Shown here piece by piece: positions 32,658 to 43,983 of a DNA stretch of 50,059 nucleotides. The position numbers and the translations under genes are program-made. This DNA comes from Diplocarpon mali (lineage: Eukaryota; Ascomycota; Leotiomycetes; Helotiales; Drepanopezizaceae): positions 1-50,059 of the forward strand of contig JAENRP010000324.1 of NCBI GenBank assembly GCA_024741835.1. The letters run 5' to 3'. Below the pieces are notes generated by a model that was given only the letters and a program-made list of their open reading frames with translations, did not search any database and was not told the origin of the DNA. Positions within the stretch are counted from its first letter, which is position 1. Each line of letters starts with the position of its first letter.

Positions 32658-35600
32658 ATGGATTCTCCTGGAGTAGCACATGGCCTAGGACACGAGCTCT
32701 GCGCGTACTGCCATGCGCGCGCTGGGATGTCAGATGTATGTCTCTGCCCTCCTCCGCTTCCCTTCCTCTACGCACTCACATCCCTCCTCTCCCTATCCCC
32801 CCTCCTCCCCTGATTCTTGAACAATTCCAACTGATACCTCTCTCTCTCCTCCAGCTCCTCTTTTCCCACGATCTTACTATGCTTACAACCTCTTGCGCCC
32901 TCTCCTGGACCAAACACCCGCATGCCATCCACGCCGTCCGCGTCTGGGCACGCCGGCATGCGTGCGCGTCGTGGAGCGCGATGCGTGCGGTGCTAGCAGG
33001 GGATCGGAGGGCGGGTGATGAGTTAGTTGAGAGAGTGTTGGTCGCTGGATGGCAGGGCGAGGGTAGTGGTCAAGAGATAAAAGTAGACTGGGAGGGGGTG
33101 AAGGTGAGAGACATGCGGGAAAACAAAAAGATGCCGGGGATAGCTGAGGGAGAGGAAGAGGAGGGTGTGTGGAATGAGAAGTGGGAGGTGAGGACGGTGC
33201 GGGAATGGTGCTTGTTGAAGGTTAAGGGACGGTTTGGGTCGCCGCGGGGGTGGAGAGAGATACTGGAGGAGGAGGCGGAGGAGGCGGAGGAGGAGGAGGA
33301 GGAGGCGGAGGCGAATGATGAGGGATATCTTGCGCACCACAACGAGGGACATACGGTTACACATCTCGAGGGACCATGCGAGAATCGAAATCTCGAGGTA
33401 CGACCTAACGGGAGTCTTGCAGAGCGGATGTATGATCATCGACATCCTCAAGGACATGCTGAGGGATGGCAAGATGGTGGATTTACCCAGGGACAGCAAG
33501 GCGATGGACATACTCAAGATCCGCACGACAATACACCTACTCAAGGACTACAAATTACCCCTCCTCCAGGACGACATAGCAAATCTACCATCGCCCGCAG
33601 ATCTACTATCTCCATCTCCATCTCTCAGCCTCTCTCAGCTCGTCGACGCCCCGCATCTACATCCGACCAGCCTCGAAGCTCAGCCTCGCCCTCCACCTTG
33701 CCTTCCACGCCTCAAATCCACGTTCCTGGATCCTGGCATGATCTGCCTCAGGCGTCTGCGGGATATCCCAGTCCGCGAGCTAGTCCGGCTATCGCTGTCG
33801 TAAAGACGGGCTACACGTTTTGTCACCCGCTATATCCGAGGCCTCCATCGACCTCGAATACTATAACGCGCGATATCGATGCGGGATACAATAGTCATGC
33901 GTCACATATCCAGGCAACGACCCGTTCCTTGTCGCCGTCGCCGTCGTTGCGGACCAGGGAAGATCATAATCCCGCGGAAAGTCGCGATAGTACCAAGAAG
34001 AGTAGAAGTGACAACCAGACCTCCCATCACTATACTAACACCAACAAAAGCAAAGGCCGCGCCGACAAGAGCCTTCATACAAACGAAAGCTACTATACCG
34101 GAAACGCTCACCACATGAACGACAGCTACTGCGCCGAAAGATGCCATCCCTACCTCCCTGACGAAAACACCTGCGCAGACCGAGCCTCCGCGACCCCCGC
34201 GACCGACGACGACTCCAACGACGCCTTCAGCGCGCACTACGATCCCTTCTCGCAATCGAAGTTTTCGTTTCCTGTTGCTGCTATCGCTGCTGATTCGGGG
34301 TCAGAGAGTGGGCCGGAGTCCACGATTCCGCGTCGGTCGTACGAACACACGTCTACATACCAGCCGTCCGAATACACGTCTCTACACCAGTCGTCCGATC
34401 CGCGACAGATATATCGGCTAGCGGGCCAGAGCCAGAGACGGATGTCTGCAACGGAAACGGCGGGGTGGGAGGCTGCGTTCGCGACAGTGACGGGGACGGG
34501 GCTTACGTCGGCGAAGGAGATCCATCCAGTCTTCTTGAGTACATCTTCACGCTCGGCTACACCACCTACGGCCACATCTACACCTTCACTTCTAGCTATA
34601 CGAAGGCCTAGGTCCACACCACCCACGGCTACACCGACGGCCACAACGCCTAGCGCAAGCACCTCCTACCACCGCCCCCACTCGGCCCTCGCGTACGCCA
34701 GCGTAACCGACTCGAATACCCTCTGCAGCATCCGCGCCTCTATCGCAGCTGAGAGCGCACAGCTGGCGATACTCCAGACGGGCGTGAGCGCTGCGGCCTC
34801 GCTGCTGCACGAACAGCGTGGGGAGTTAGGGGTTGTGAAGGAGGAGCTGGCAGATGCGAAAGAGGAGCTGGCGGCGATACAACAGAAGCGGGTAGCAGCT
34901 ATCAAACAAGAGAAAGACGAAATCGCGGGCTTGCGGGCTACCAAAGCCAGACAAGCGACGGACATCACGAACTTCTCGGCTAAAGTGGTGGAGCTGCAGG
35001 GAGAGCTGGCGGAGTTGCACAGTTCTCTACGACCTTTGGCGGATAGTAAGGGCGACTATCATAGCGTGAGCCATAAATTCAGCAACCGACACCTCCGACA
35101 CGACTTTACTAGCGGCAATCCATCTGCTGGCCTACCACCTACTGGTCTACTACCCGCCTTAACCGCCACCTCCCCACCTACCTCCCCCTATCTTACACAA
35201 GATCTCACCGCTATCCGCGCAGAAAAAAAGCAGCTATACACAGACATACAGCGCGTCCGTGACGTCATGCTCCAAGGCCGCGACATTCTCGCTACGTGGC
35301 GCGATCGCGCGGAAGGATGGCGCGCGGGCTTATTGCAGGTTTGGAGGGCCGTGGAAGAGGGTTTGGTTGCATGTGAGGGGGTTGATCGCAGTAAGAGCGA
35401 GGTGAGAAGGGAAGAGGAGAAAGGTTGTGCGAGTAGTAAGCGCACCTACTACAAAGCCCCCGGCGGTACCAAGGACGATTACCCCCAGCACGAGCACCTC
35501 CTGCTTCACAGAAGTAGAAGTAAAGCGGCGAATTTGAATGCAGGCGCGGAGAAAGATGGACGGGAAACCGTGAGTAGGTTAGAGGAATTTTTGAGGGAGG

Positions 35601-35662
35601 TAGAGCATTTGAGTTTAGGTCGCCAGAGGTTATCAGAAGGTCCGAGTACTAAGAAGGGATAG
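32658..35662 (+). CDS. Large low-complexity and coiled-coil protein, about 961 aa (unknown family)
   Basis: Exons 32658-32735 and 32855-35662. The intron 32736-32854 (GTATGT, branch CTGAT, CTCCAG, CT-rich) is stop-free, so the frame also appears open from an ATG at 32738; that ATG lies across the donor site and I reject it as the start. Exon 1 encodes MDSPGVAHGLGHELCAYCHA, with a small CxxCH motif. Residues about 30-150 look ordered (SWTKHPHAIHAVRVWARRHA, WREILEEE). A Glu/Ala tract coded by GGA/GAG/GCG repeats follows (33264-33312), then His/Gly/Gln repeats (EGHTVTH, QGHAEGWQ, GDGHTQDP), a long Ser/Pro/Thr-rich disordered region, a coiled coil of about 110 residues (ELGVVKEELADAKEELAAIQ) and a helical tail (RAEKKQLYTDIQRVRDVML). 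Probably a scaffold-like protein; function unknown. GC-rich third positions. Confidence 0.72.
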
Positions 35663-36699
35663 AAAGATTCCCTTTTCTTAGAAACAGCAACATATTCCTG
35701 CACAAGGCAGAAAAGATTTATGACTCTTTAGGTAAATGTATATTGGATTGAGTAAGGCTGTGGAAGATGAGGTGAAATATACTTTCGTTCGTGTTCTTTC
35801 TCTCTGCTCTACGCTCTTCGCTCGTGTTTTAGTGGATGGAGGATAGTTTGGGTTGGTAAGTAGGAGGTGAGAGAGGCAGAGCCTCTCTACGCCTCCCCTC
35901 GTCTCCCTGTCGCTTCCTCTTCTTTTTATTCCTTTGCGGTAGAATGATATAAGATATTTCTTTTGTTTGAGCAAAGAGCTTAATGAATTTGAAAGTAAAC
36001 AAAAGATAGGAAATGCTTGGCGCTCCTCCTTATCTGCTCTATCGTATCGAGTGCACGTAAGTAAACAACAGCCGAGGGGCTGCTCTTGATGATAATTTCA
36101 TAATTTTTCCGCACAGCAACTCTGCGCGAGTTAATAGACAATCTAGAGAAAACATCGCCCTAAGTCTCATCTCACGGGGATCTACTCTCGTTTCTGCGTC
36201 TGTAATCACGCGGCGCTATATAAAACAGATACCCAGCGGGGAATCTCTACTGTTTTGTAAGGGGCCGTATATGTGTCAACGTTATACCTAACGTGTTTCT
36301 TGATTTTTTTTAAAGAGGATTGTATCTTTCTTAAAAATTAACTAAAGAAATTTAAAAAATAAAGAGAGAGAGAGATAAATGTATTTACATTTAAAAATAC
36401 ACGTTCCGAGATGAATTTTCAACTACTATTTAAACCTTCTTTTGTAGAGGCCTTGAGAATTATTCAGCCTTAACCATACGCTAATTCGACGGGGACAACT
36501 TTGGATTGTAACTGCTCATTCGCACGCCAGATGTATATTGTGGATTTGCAATACTATTCTCCTTCGACTTCTGGCTATCTAGACAACTATGCCCATACGT
36601 CTAGGCGCAACATCTCGTACGACGGGAAAGTCTATCCAGCCTAGCTATCTATCTAAGCAACCCGACCGCCGTGGAGAGAAGAACCCATAGATCACAACT
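35663..36699. other. Convergent intergenic region
   Basis: It lies between the 3' ends of 32658-35662 (+) and 36934-38370 (-). A short (GA)n run is at 36361-36374 and a TATATAAAA box at about 36216 without an obvious gene behind it. No reading frame with support. Confidence 0.5.
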
Positions 36700-36990
36700 C
36701 CCTTACGAGCCCTCCCCGGCAAATTCCAACTCCTTAGCCTTTTGATTTCCAACGCCCTCCAAACCCCTTATGAGATCCCAGCCCCCCTAACCTTCTAAAT
36801 CCTGACTGCCCTCCCTTTAAATCCCTAAGCCCTAACCTTTCAAATCCTTACTCCTTCAAAAGCTCTCCTTATCAAATCCCAACTTCCTTACCCTAGAAAT
36901 AATATCTCCTCGAACCCTCAAATCCTGACTCCCCTACCCTCGGATCACGACCTCTCCACAGACCCTCCCCGTCAAATCCCTCTCCCGTAC
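36700..36990. repeat. C-rich decayed repeat overlapping the 3' end of the 36934 gene
   Basis: Variants of CCCTTTCAAATCCYAACTCC recur about ten times at 20-35 bp spacing and continue across the stop codon at 36934 into the last codons of the gene. The tail of that reading frame is therefore built from the repeat. Confidence 0.6.
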
Positions 36991-38370
36991 CAGCCAGATC
37001 TTTTCCCTCAACACCCTCACCGCGACGCCTAGCACGCCTATCCCCCTGGCTGCATACTCGATGTGCGCCGCGCGGTCGCAGAGCGCTTGCGTCTGGCCTT
37101 GCAAGCCTTCCCATAGCGCAAGGCGCTTACCCGTGAAGCCCATCCGATCGATAGGCGCCTGGAATATAGCGTCGGAATCCCCTCTCCTATGCTTATGCGG
37201 CTGCGCCTGCCCAAAGCCTAAGTAGTCGTAGAGGTATTCATCGTCGTCGTCCGAATCCTGCAGCCAGCTCCGCTCCTTCGGCTTCGTCGCCCGGCCCGAG
37301 ATCCAAGCCCAGAGTGACTTCTTGCGCGCCGCCGCACCGTACTTCTTGCGGTTCTGCGATACGAGATACTTGATGTAGGTCGCGGCCCGGCCGGTCGTCA
37401 GCTCGATCCCGATGTTCTGGCCATAATGCCCGACAGCCAGCCGCGAGCTCGCGCGCTGCCCGGGCGCTGGTACTGGTACGTAAGCCGCGTAGTATTCCTG
37501 GAGCATAGCGTCCACGTCGCGAAACTGCGTGTCGAGGGCAGCGAGCTGCCGCGTGAGATTCCGGGATTGGGCCTGCCGTGCCTCGAGGGCCGCGGCGGCC
37601 AGCGTGAATTGAATCTCGAGGAAAGCTAGGGCGTGCGTCTGGGGCGTTTGGAGGGAATGTGTGAGGCGGCCTAAGAGGGACGGGCGGATGTGAGATTGTA
37701 ATGCGCGGCTCCGCGTCTGCGCGTATATCTGATGTGACGCACACGCGGCAGCGACTGACCGGGTGTACTCTTCAATACCCTGATCGAGTCCCCGGAATTT
37801 CTCGGATAACATCCACTCGAACCTCCTTTGTCCCTTCTGCCAGAGCCCTAACTGCATTGTCTTGAAAGGATAATCCAACCATATCCCTCCCACCTGCGAC
37901 AGATTGGCGCGGAGCCCAGCGACCGAGGACGCCAATGTCGCATCGATAGTATGGATCTTCTCGAGGTGTTTGGCGATCTCGTCGGAGAGCTCAGCGGTAG
38001 AGGTCGCGGGGCACGGGAGCGCTTCTAAGAGAATGGAGAGGCAGCCTGTGTGCGATTCGCAGACCGTCGAGAGATGCATCACCGAGGACGAGTATTGGGA
38101 GATGGTGCTCGAATTGCAGTTTGTGTCTTGGAAGGAGGCCAAGTCATTAGAAGAGGCCAAGGGGGATGTTGCTATAGAGGTAGTCAATTAGATGGACGTG
38201 CGAGTTTCTCCGGGACCAGGACGGCACGAACCACAGCTACCACAGAGCAGGGAGAGCAGAGAGAGCAGAGATGAAAGGACCAGCAGCAAGCAGCTGGCTC
38301 CAAGTACCAATTGACAGGGACGTCGCTGCGTGGGCCTGTTAGGGGTCCAGGGGGCGATTTGTTGGTTCAT
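36934..38370 (-). CDS. Helical protein, possibly with an N-terminal membrane anchor, about 455 aa
   Basis: The main exon is 38171-36934. Its 5' end is uncertain. An upstream exon 38370-38241 (MNQQIAPWTPNRPTQRRPCQ then a hydrophobic run LVLGASCLLLVLSSLLSLLS) can be joined through a 69-nt intron 38172-38240 (GTAGCT, CTAAT/TTGAC branch, CTATAG) and would give a signal-anchor. Otherwise translation may start at the ATG at 38079 (MHLSTVCESH). The body is mostly alpha-helical (AELSDEIAKHLEKIHTIDAT, LEARQAQSRNLTRQLAAL), with Trp/Gly-rich patches (GGIWLDYPFKTMQLGLWQK), a basic stretch (NRKKYGAAARKKSLWAW), an acidic run (DSDDDDEYLYDYLGFG) and a final helix. No family recognised. It lies 2.2 kb from the same-strand gene 40578-42503, which has a similar helix-rich design. 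Confidence 0.65.
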
Positions 38371-40577
38371 GAGGTCGAAGAATCGCTAATAGAAGCTGCA
38401 CTTTGCACGATATGTTTGGAAGATGTAGCTTGGTAGAGTGTCCTTACGCGGTATTGCGTTTATGTTCTTCATCAAGGTCAATGCCGACAGGTGTTGGTTT
38501 AGATACATCGTGGCGCTGGGTGGTCTGGCCGTTTGCGTCTGGAAAGGTGATGAGATGAGGGACCAGAGAGAGCTGACCAGGAATGCAAGCTCTAGCCAAT
38601 GCCTGAGGCGAGAATCAATTAGTAAGCAGGCATCAAGATGCAAGCGGCTGTGGATCTCTTGGCGTATACTACGGGGACAGGCGACGGTGGCAGGGAATAT
38701 GACAGTGAACATGACAGGGGACATGACATGGAACATGACAGGGATATATAACAGGTGATATCATCTGAATTGAGTACTAGGGGAGGGTTCCGTTATCATT
38801 TGCTGTATATCTTTCTCCTGCTCAAATTAACAAGCTGCAGCATGTTTCAGGCTGTCTATCCATCTCTATGTATACATCTGGTGTACTGCTTTATTATATA
38901 TTACCTGCCGTCTTTTCCTCTCTTCCGTAAATCACATCGTTTCTTCGCTAGGGGATAGAAAATAGTGGGAGGCAAGGAAGCTGGTTGGTTGCAAGAAGAA
39001 AGGTTGTATTTCCTAGTAATTATATACATGTTGGGGTTCCTGCCTGAGGCATCCGCTGACTGCTCCACACTAGTAGCCCATATCTTTTGGGATCGGAACT
39101 ATAGCGCTTGAACCCAAGCCATCTGTAAGGCTGCTAGCGAGTCGAGTCAATCTATGTTCGACCCGATTTGTGAGCCCTGGGATATCATTCAATATAATAG
39201 GTATGTAATAGAAGTGAAGCCGATGACGAAGTATCAGGATCAATACGCCCCTTAGGCTTAGGCGAAGCACTCGTGATCTCCTACCAAACACACACTTCAC
39301 CCTTTCTTAGAATTGCAACTAGCCTGCATCTAGAAAACGATTCGCATCGTCAGAGCGTCACTCACTACCAGTCCGACGACGATGACTATCACTCCTAAAC
39401 TGGGATATTAGTGAAGTTCAGATCACCATGACCCCGAAAACCCGAGCCAGCATCGGAGTTCGGACGAGACAGCTTCGATCCAGAAGCCCGGGGGTGTGAG
39501 TATCGCGAATTTGTCTAAAAATGGCTTCTAAGGAGGAGCAAAAGGCATGTCCGTGGCTCTAGAAGGCCTTGTGGTGTGTCTCGATCATAAAGCTGCTGTT
39601 AGGAGATAGGAAACTGCGCAAGTGAAGGGGCACAAGAGAGGAAGGGACGAGATACACGCGGATCCGTAGGGAGGTTGAGCACATGCTTCCTGATATACAA
39701 GCTAGAGTATTGCGCCGCTGTTGCGCTACGGAGAGCCTCAGGCTCCGAGGACTGGCTTATATAATAAGCCTTTGAAGTGGCTACGAAGCACTCTTACAAA
39801 AGGGGCATAGATGTATAATCATACAAGGATGCCTGAGGCATAGTGCGGGAGAGTCCATGATTCCGAGCCCCAACTAGCTGCAGCCCGCTGAGGAAGACGC
39901 TTTGACACCGCTGTCTCCGTGTCCGTGTCCGTGTTCGGGTTCGTCGCTGCCGAAGCGCCAACCTCCCTCGCGGCAGTCGGAACATGGCGCCGAGACTCCG
40001 TGCGGGGCGATAATTAGACGCGGGCTGAGGGTTCGGGAAGAAACCCGGCGATCCTCGAGATACCCAGCTTAGAGTGAACAACTCTATATACACATATGCT
40101 CGAACGGAATCCGCAGGACTGGAAGCGCCTACAAACCCGAACCTAACGAGACCCGCGAGCTGAGCTAATCTCGCGCAGCGGAAGCTCAGGTCGGATGAAA
40201 AGCGGATGGAAAGATAAAGGATAGATAAAAGAGGATGCTCAAAACTCGACGACTTTGTAAGACGAGGACTCCCACCGTCGCAATGCTCCCCCTCCCTCTC
40301 TCTACCGGGCTAACAGATGGCTGTAGTAAAGGACCGTCCAGCCTGATCCAATTATACCACGATTCATCGATCCATCCTCCGAATACGTGCATGTCGACGA
40401 ACCGACGACGAACACGATGCCGATTCTGCGAGAAGTAAATTCAGCTACCACCGCGCACGATCAGGGCCATTCATTTGTACGCCCGGCCCTCGTTCTACCG
40501 TGCGAGGACGAGCCCGCGTCCTCCCTCTCGACGACACATCCTCTGCCGAGCCGTCGAAGATGAATACCTCCAGCGAC
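38371..40577. other. Intergenic region between two minus-strand genes
   Basis: Open frames on both strands at 38386-38758 mirror each other and contain a 12-bp repeat, so I do not call them genes. A (TCCGTG)n-like hexanucleotide run is at 39915-39945. Remaining frames are short. Confidence 0.45.
38690..38748. repeat. 11-12-bp tandem repeat, five units
   Basis: The unit GAACATGACAGG repeats with single changes (AATATGACAGT, GAACATGACAGG, GGACATGACATG, GAACATGACAGG). It lies about 320-380 bp upstream of the possible start at 38370. Confidence 0.8.
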
Positions 40578-42503
40578 CTACCACCCTTTGCCGGCCTCTA
40601 GCCCCGCATCCTCCTGTTCCGCCGAGATCTTGTTCGTGTGGAAACTGAAGATGGTCATCAAGCTCTCCGTATGGAAGGGGATATTCTCCAGACGGCCGGG
40701 CTCCTCGGACACCTCCTTCAGAAGGGCAGTCAAGCGTTCCAGGGACAACTTGGCGCTGTGGTGGATACTCTTCAGCTTGTGGTCCGCCTGCTTCTCGATC
40801 CGGTCCAGCTCTTGCATCGTGCGGTACAGGATCCGGTCGCAGGCGCACCATCCGAAGCCCCATCCGCGTCGGTCGCACGCCTGCACCCAGCTCTGTGCCT
40901 CCTCGGACAGCGGCGCGATGATCCAGGCAGCTTCTTCGTGGAACCCGATCGCTAACCCCAGGCTCCGGATCAGCTTCTCGAGGTCGCGGCCGATGTTTTC
41001 GAGCTCGTACGCATACTGGGTGTGGAAGGCCTTCGCCGCCTTCTTCGAGAGCGGCGACTTCTCGTGCTCTCGCGACTTCTCGTCGGACCGGCGGATAGTG
41101 CTGCGCGTCTTGGAGAGGACGAGCCCTTGCTGGGTCGGGATTTCGTATAGGTGGCCGAGCTCGTGAGCCAGCGCTGCCTCGAGGCGGCCAAGGAATGTGG
41201 CGATCATCGTGAGACTGCTGTCGGATTCGAGGCCGGGCCTCGTCCGTTGTCGCTGGCTTAGAACACGCGCCACCGCTGTCCACTTAGTCTTGGCCGCGCT
41301 AACGCCCTTAATCGTTGCGATGGCCACCTTCTCCTTCTCCAGGATCAGCAGCCATTCCTTGTTGTCCTCGCGGAAATAGTACTCGAGAGAATGCGCCAGG
41401 GTCGCGGGGAGGTCGAAAGGGAGGGCGGCCGGCGTTTGGCACACGGTGATCCTAGTCCATGGGATGCGGCCTTCGAGTGGCAGCCACGGGCAGACCTTGT
41501 GGTCCGTATACTGAGTCCAGGAGCTCGGCCGGTAGCCGGTGAACCCCCCAAGCATGCGTAGGCCTCCCTTGACCATCATCCGATCCGAGGTCTCAATCGA
41601 CCTGCCGACGCCAGTCGCAATGTACAGCGTAACGACGCCTAGTGCAAGGCCTGAGAAGGCTACGACGACAGCTGTGCTGATCAAGATCCACCCATTCCAC
41701 GGGATCAGCTTCAGCAGCACGACCATGAGCCTCATCCCCCCGGCAGCGACGGCGCGTACCACTCGGCAAGCCCATGTAACCGGTAAGGTAGCTTTCCAGA
41801 GCCAGGGGAGCTTTTCCTCGAGAGCAGCGAGTCGGGCAGCGACATCGTGGCAATACCCGACTATAAGTGCCCAGCAAGATCCTGCTGAATATGCTGCAGG
41901 GTAGGCGCCGGCCCTCTGCGTCACGGCAACGAGGGCGTGATCCGTGACCCCTTGGACAACGATCTGTCCTCCTTGGGCGGACTTGTCCACGATTCGCAGA
42001 GGCTCCTGGCTACGAGGCCCTTCTATTCCAGACCGCGGACTAGTAGCGACATCTCTTGATGGCGAATTTCCCCGGATCGGGGGAAAAGCCAGTCTCGATA
42101 CCCCTTTTCTTCCCTGAAGCAGGCTGTCGCTCGAAGGCACCGCACAGAAGGAGCGTCGTGGGACGCCTGGATAGTATGAGGATGGTATGATGAGCGAAGA
42201 TCCTGATGTCGAACCAGCGCGCGGGGGGCTGGGCACTAGGCTTGGAACGCTGGAGGAATTGGTGTTCGCGACGGCCTCCATCACTCTAATCCCTTGGTTG
42301 ATCGCGGCGATTCGAGGGTCTTCGTCCCCCGTATGGAGATCGTCCAGGGCCGGGCCGCCATGCTCCGCTGGCACATCATCGCAGGCGGCGCGTGTGGAGC
42401 GACGCGATCCGCGCCGGGTACTGCGTAGTTGTCCTGAAGATAGGTTGCGGCCTCGACGTCTGCGGGTACCAGGTGGCTGATACTCCTCTTCTGAGGATGC
42501 CAT
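40578..42503 (-). CDS. Membrane protein with long helical C-terminal region, 641 aa (unknown family)
   Basis: Single exon from ATG at 42503 to TAG at 40578. Residues 1-60 are Arg/Glu-rich and disordered (RRRRGRN, RRGSRRSTR), 60-200 Ser/Pro-rich. Two hydrophobic segments lie at about 238-266 and 272-297 (GWILISTAVVVAFSGLALGV). The 300-360 segment has conserved-looking Trp/Gly/Cys (YRPSSWTQYTDHKVCPWLPL) and may face the lumen or outside. Residues 365-640 are helical, with a charged middle (RRSDEKSREHEKSPLSKKAA) and a coiled coil near the end (ELDRIEKQADHKLKSIHHSA). A HELGH pentapeptide at residues 447-451 fits the HExxH zinc-protease pattern but lies in a helix with no other protease feature. 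GC-rich coding. The family is not recognised. Confidence 0.75.
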   Translation of the reverse strand: MASSEEEYQPPGTRRRRGRNLSSGQLRSTRRGSRRSTRAACDDVPAEHGGPALDDLHTGDEDPRIAAINQGIRVMEAVANTNSSSVPSLVPSPPRAGSTSGSSLIIPSSYYPGVPRRSFCAVPSSDSLLQGRKGVSRLAFPPIRGNSPSRDVATSPRSGIEGPRSQEPLRIVDKSAQGGQIVVQGVTDHALVAVTQRAGAYPAAYSAGSCWALIVGYCHDVAARLAALEEKLPWLWKATLPVTWACRVVRAVAAGGMRLMVVLLKLIPWNGWILISTAVVVAFSGLALGVVTLYIATGVGRSIETSDRMMVKGGLRMLGGFTGYRPSSWTQYTDHKVCPWLPLEGRIPWTRITVCQTPAALPFDLPATLAHSLEYYFREDNKEWLLILEKEKVAIATIKGVSAAKTKWTAVARVLSQRQRTRPGLESDSSLTMIATFLGRLEAALAHELGHLYEIPTQQGLVLSKTRSTIRRSDEKSREHEKSPLSKKAAKAFHTQYAYELENIGRDLEKLIRSLGLAIGFHEEAAWIIAPLSEEAQSWVQACDRRGWGFGWCACDRILYRTMQELDRIEKQADHKLKSIHHSAKLSLERLTALLKEVSEEPGRLENIPFHTESLMTIFSFHTNKISAEQEDAGLEAGKGW

Positions 42504-43240
42504 GATAGTCTGTGATGCTAAGTAAGTTAGGACGTTAGGAAGGAGGATGGATGTCGCAAAGCGGAAGATGCTTCGAGGCCGCGCGGCGTTAGGAAATGTG
42601 AAGAGCGAGGATTCTGAGAAAGCCTGGATATGTCGAGGGGTTGGAAGATATCGAAGGAGATGGAGAAGAGATGGAGATGGAGTTGAAACGTTGGAAAGGC
42701 TGAAAGGTTCCAGAGGTATCGCGCGGCAGATTCTTTGTTAATCAGGCGTGAAACTACGAAGAAGACATTTCGCGATACCAACTACAAGTAAAATTGCTAC
42801 TTAGGGAATTCATAATAACTAGTGCTAGTGCCTTGGAGCTTTGCTTCTTGGTCCCTCGTACAGCTAGCTGCCTAGAACATACATTGGTATATACTTGTGT
42901 AAACACGCTAGAGCTAGAGCAAGTATTGTACAGCGTAGGGTTTAGTATCCAGATGTTTCGCCAGCCTCTTGGGCCTACAAAGCTCGTTGTATAAGAGGAT
43001 TTTCAGGAGATAATGTAGGAAGCAAATGAATATATACTGGTTGGCTACATTGAGAAAGGTTGTATTATAGAATAGGTGTCCTTGAACTATACTAGGATAA
43101 ATACAGTACTATAGATAAAGTTTGAATTGCCCTAGCTTTCTCAAAGTAAATCCCTAATATATAAAGTTGAATTAAAATATAACCATATTAAGGAAGGGAT
43201 TTAGCCATCACTCAGATAGGTTGTCAGGTGACCATACTTA
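42504..43240. other. Right border of the island
   Basis: Base composition shifts to TA-rich near 42790. Left of that is the promoter region of 40578-42503. Right of it I see only decayed AT-rich sequence without an assignable repeat. Confidence 0.5.
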
Positions 43241-43245
43241 TAATG

Positions 43246-43535
43246 ATATGAAACCGCCGAAGTGCAAGATCAAGTATAGTAATAAGAAAGTGGTGCGAAA
43301 GGCGTATTCTATAGGTCTAATACAAAAGAAATAAAGAAGTTAGAGAACCCTCTTTAAAAGAGAGCCCTTCCTCCTTATATATATAAGTAGCTAGAAGTTC
43401 TTTGCCCATTTATATAGTATTATATAAGAATATCCTTTTATACCTTTGGGGTCGATTTAAGGTAACCTTGCCTTAATCGAGATTATAAAACCTTAAAACA
43501 CTATACTTTAATATAATTACAAATATTATAGAGAC
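43246..43535 (+). repeat. LTR-D copy 1 (RIP-decayed)
   Basis: It contains the family markers ACCGCCGAAGTGC, GGCGTATTCTATAGGTCTAA and CTTATATATATAAGTAGCT, then CCTTTTATACCTTTGGGGTC. It aligns with the copies at 43566 and, inverted, at 49797-50059. Ends are blurred by mutation, so coordinates are approximate. Confidence 0.7.
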
Positions 43536-43680
43536 CTGGAAATGACTAGGATCTCGTAATGAAGGTGTAACGATATAGAACCGCCGAAGTGCGAGATCAA
43601 GTATAGGAGTAAGAAGTGGTGCAAAAGGCGTATTCTATAGGTCTAATACGAAGGAAATGAAGAAGTTGGAGAGCCCTTCT

Positions 43681-43804
43681 TATTAGAAATATACAAGGTA
43701 CGGAGATTACCGCACGGAGCGGAGGCTAAGGCTTGGTAAGCCAACCTTGTATATATACTACTTTAGCTCTTTAGAACTAGAATCTATACCTTTCGATTCT
43801 GTTA
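43681..43804 (+). repeat. Copia-A 5' LTR, right copy
   Basis: 124 bp. Starts TATTAGAAATATACAAGG (TG mutated to TA) and ends TTCGATTCTGTTA (CA mutated to TA). Nearly identical to the 3' LTR. Confidence 0.93.
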
Positions 43805-43983
43805 TAGTAGCAATTCTTAGAATCGATTAACTCAATCAATCTCTTTAATTTTGAACCTGCTTCTTAGTAAAATACAATTACATAATACCTCTTTATATAC
43901 CCTTATATATATATACCTTCTTCCCCTTTTTACCCCTATTTTTCACCCCTTTTTTTTTTTTCAATAACCCTAATTTAATAAAA

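Noticed and set aside
32738..32854. Apparent N-terminal extension of the 32658 gene starting with ATG at 32738
   Set aside because: The ATG overlaps a GTATGT donor, the stretch is CT-rich with a CTGAT branch and CTCCAG acceptor, and an upstream exon joins in frame. It is an intron.
33234..33803. Arg-rich open frame on the plus strand
   Set aside because: It is the shifted frame of the purine-rich coding tract of 32658-35662; poly-Arg arises from GGA/GAG repeats read out of frame.
36214..36224. TATATAAAA box without a gene
   Set aside because: Lies between two convergent 3' ends; no reading frame or leader follows, so chance is the simplest view.
36820..36840. CCCTAAGCCCTAACC, telomere-like
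   Set aside because: Only two loose units within a C-rich decayed repeat; not a TTAGGG array.
37238..37744. 168-codon frame on the minus strand
   Set aside because: Off-frame shadow inside 36934-38370 with Arg/Pro/Ala bias.
40495..41283. 262-codon Arg/Pro-rich frame on the minus strand
   Set aside because: Shadow of the GC-rich 40578-42503 gene in another frame; composition typical of an off-frame reading.
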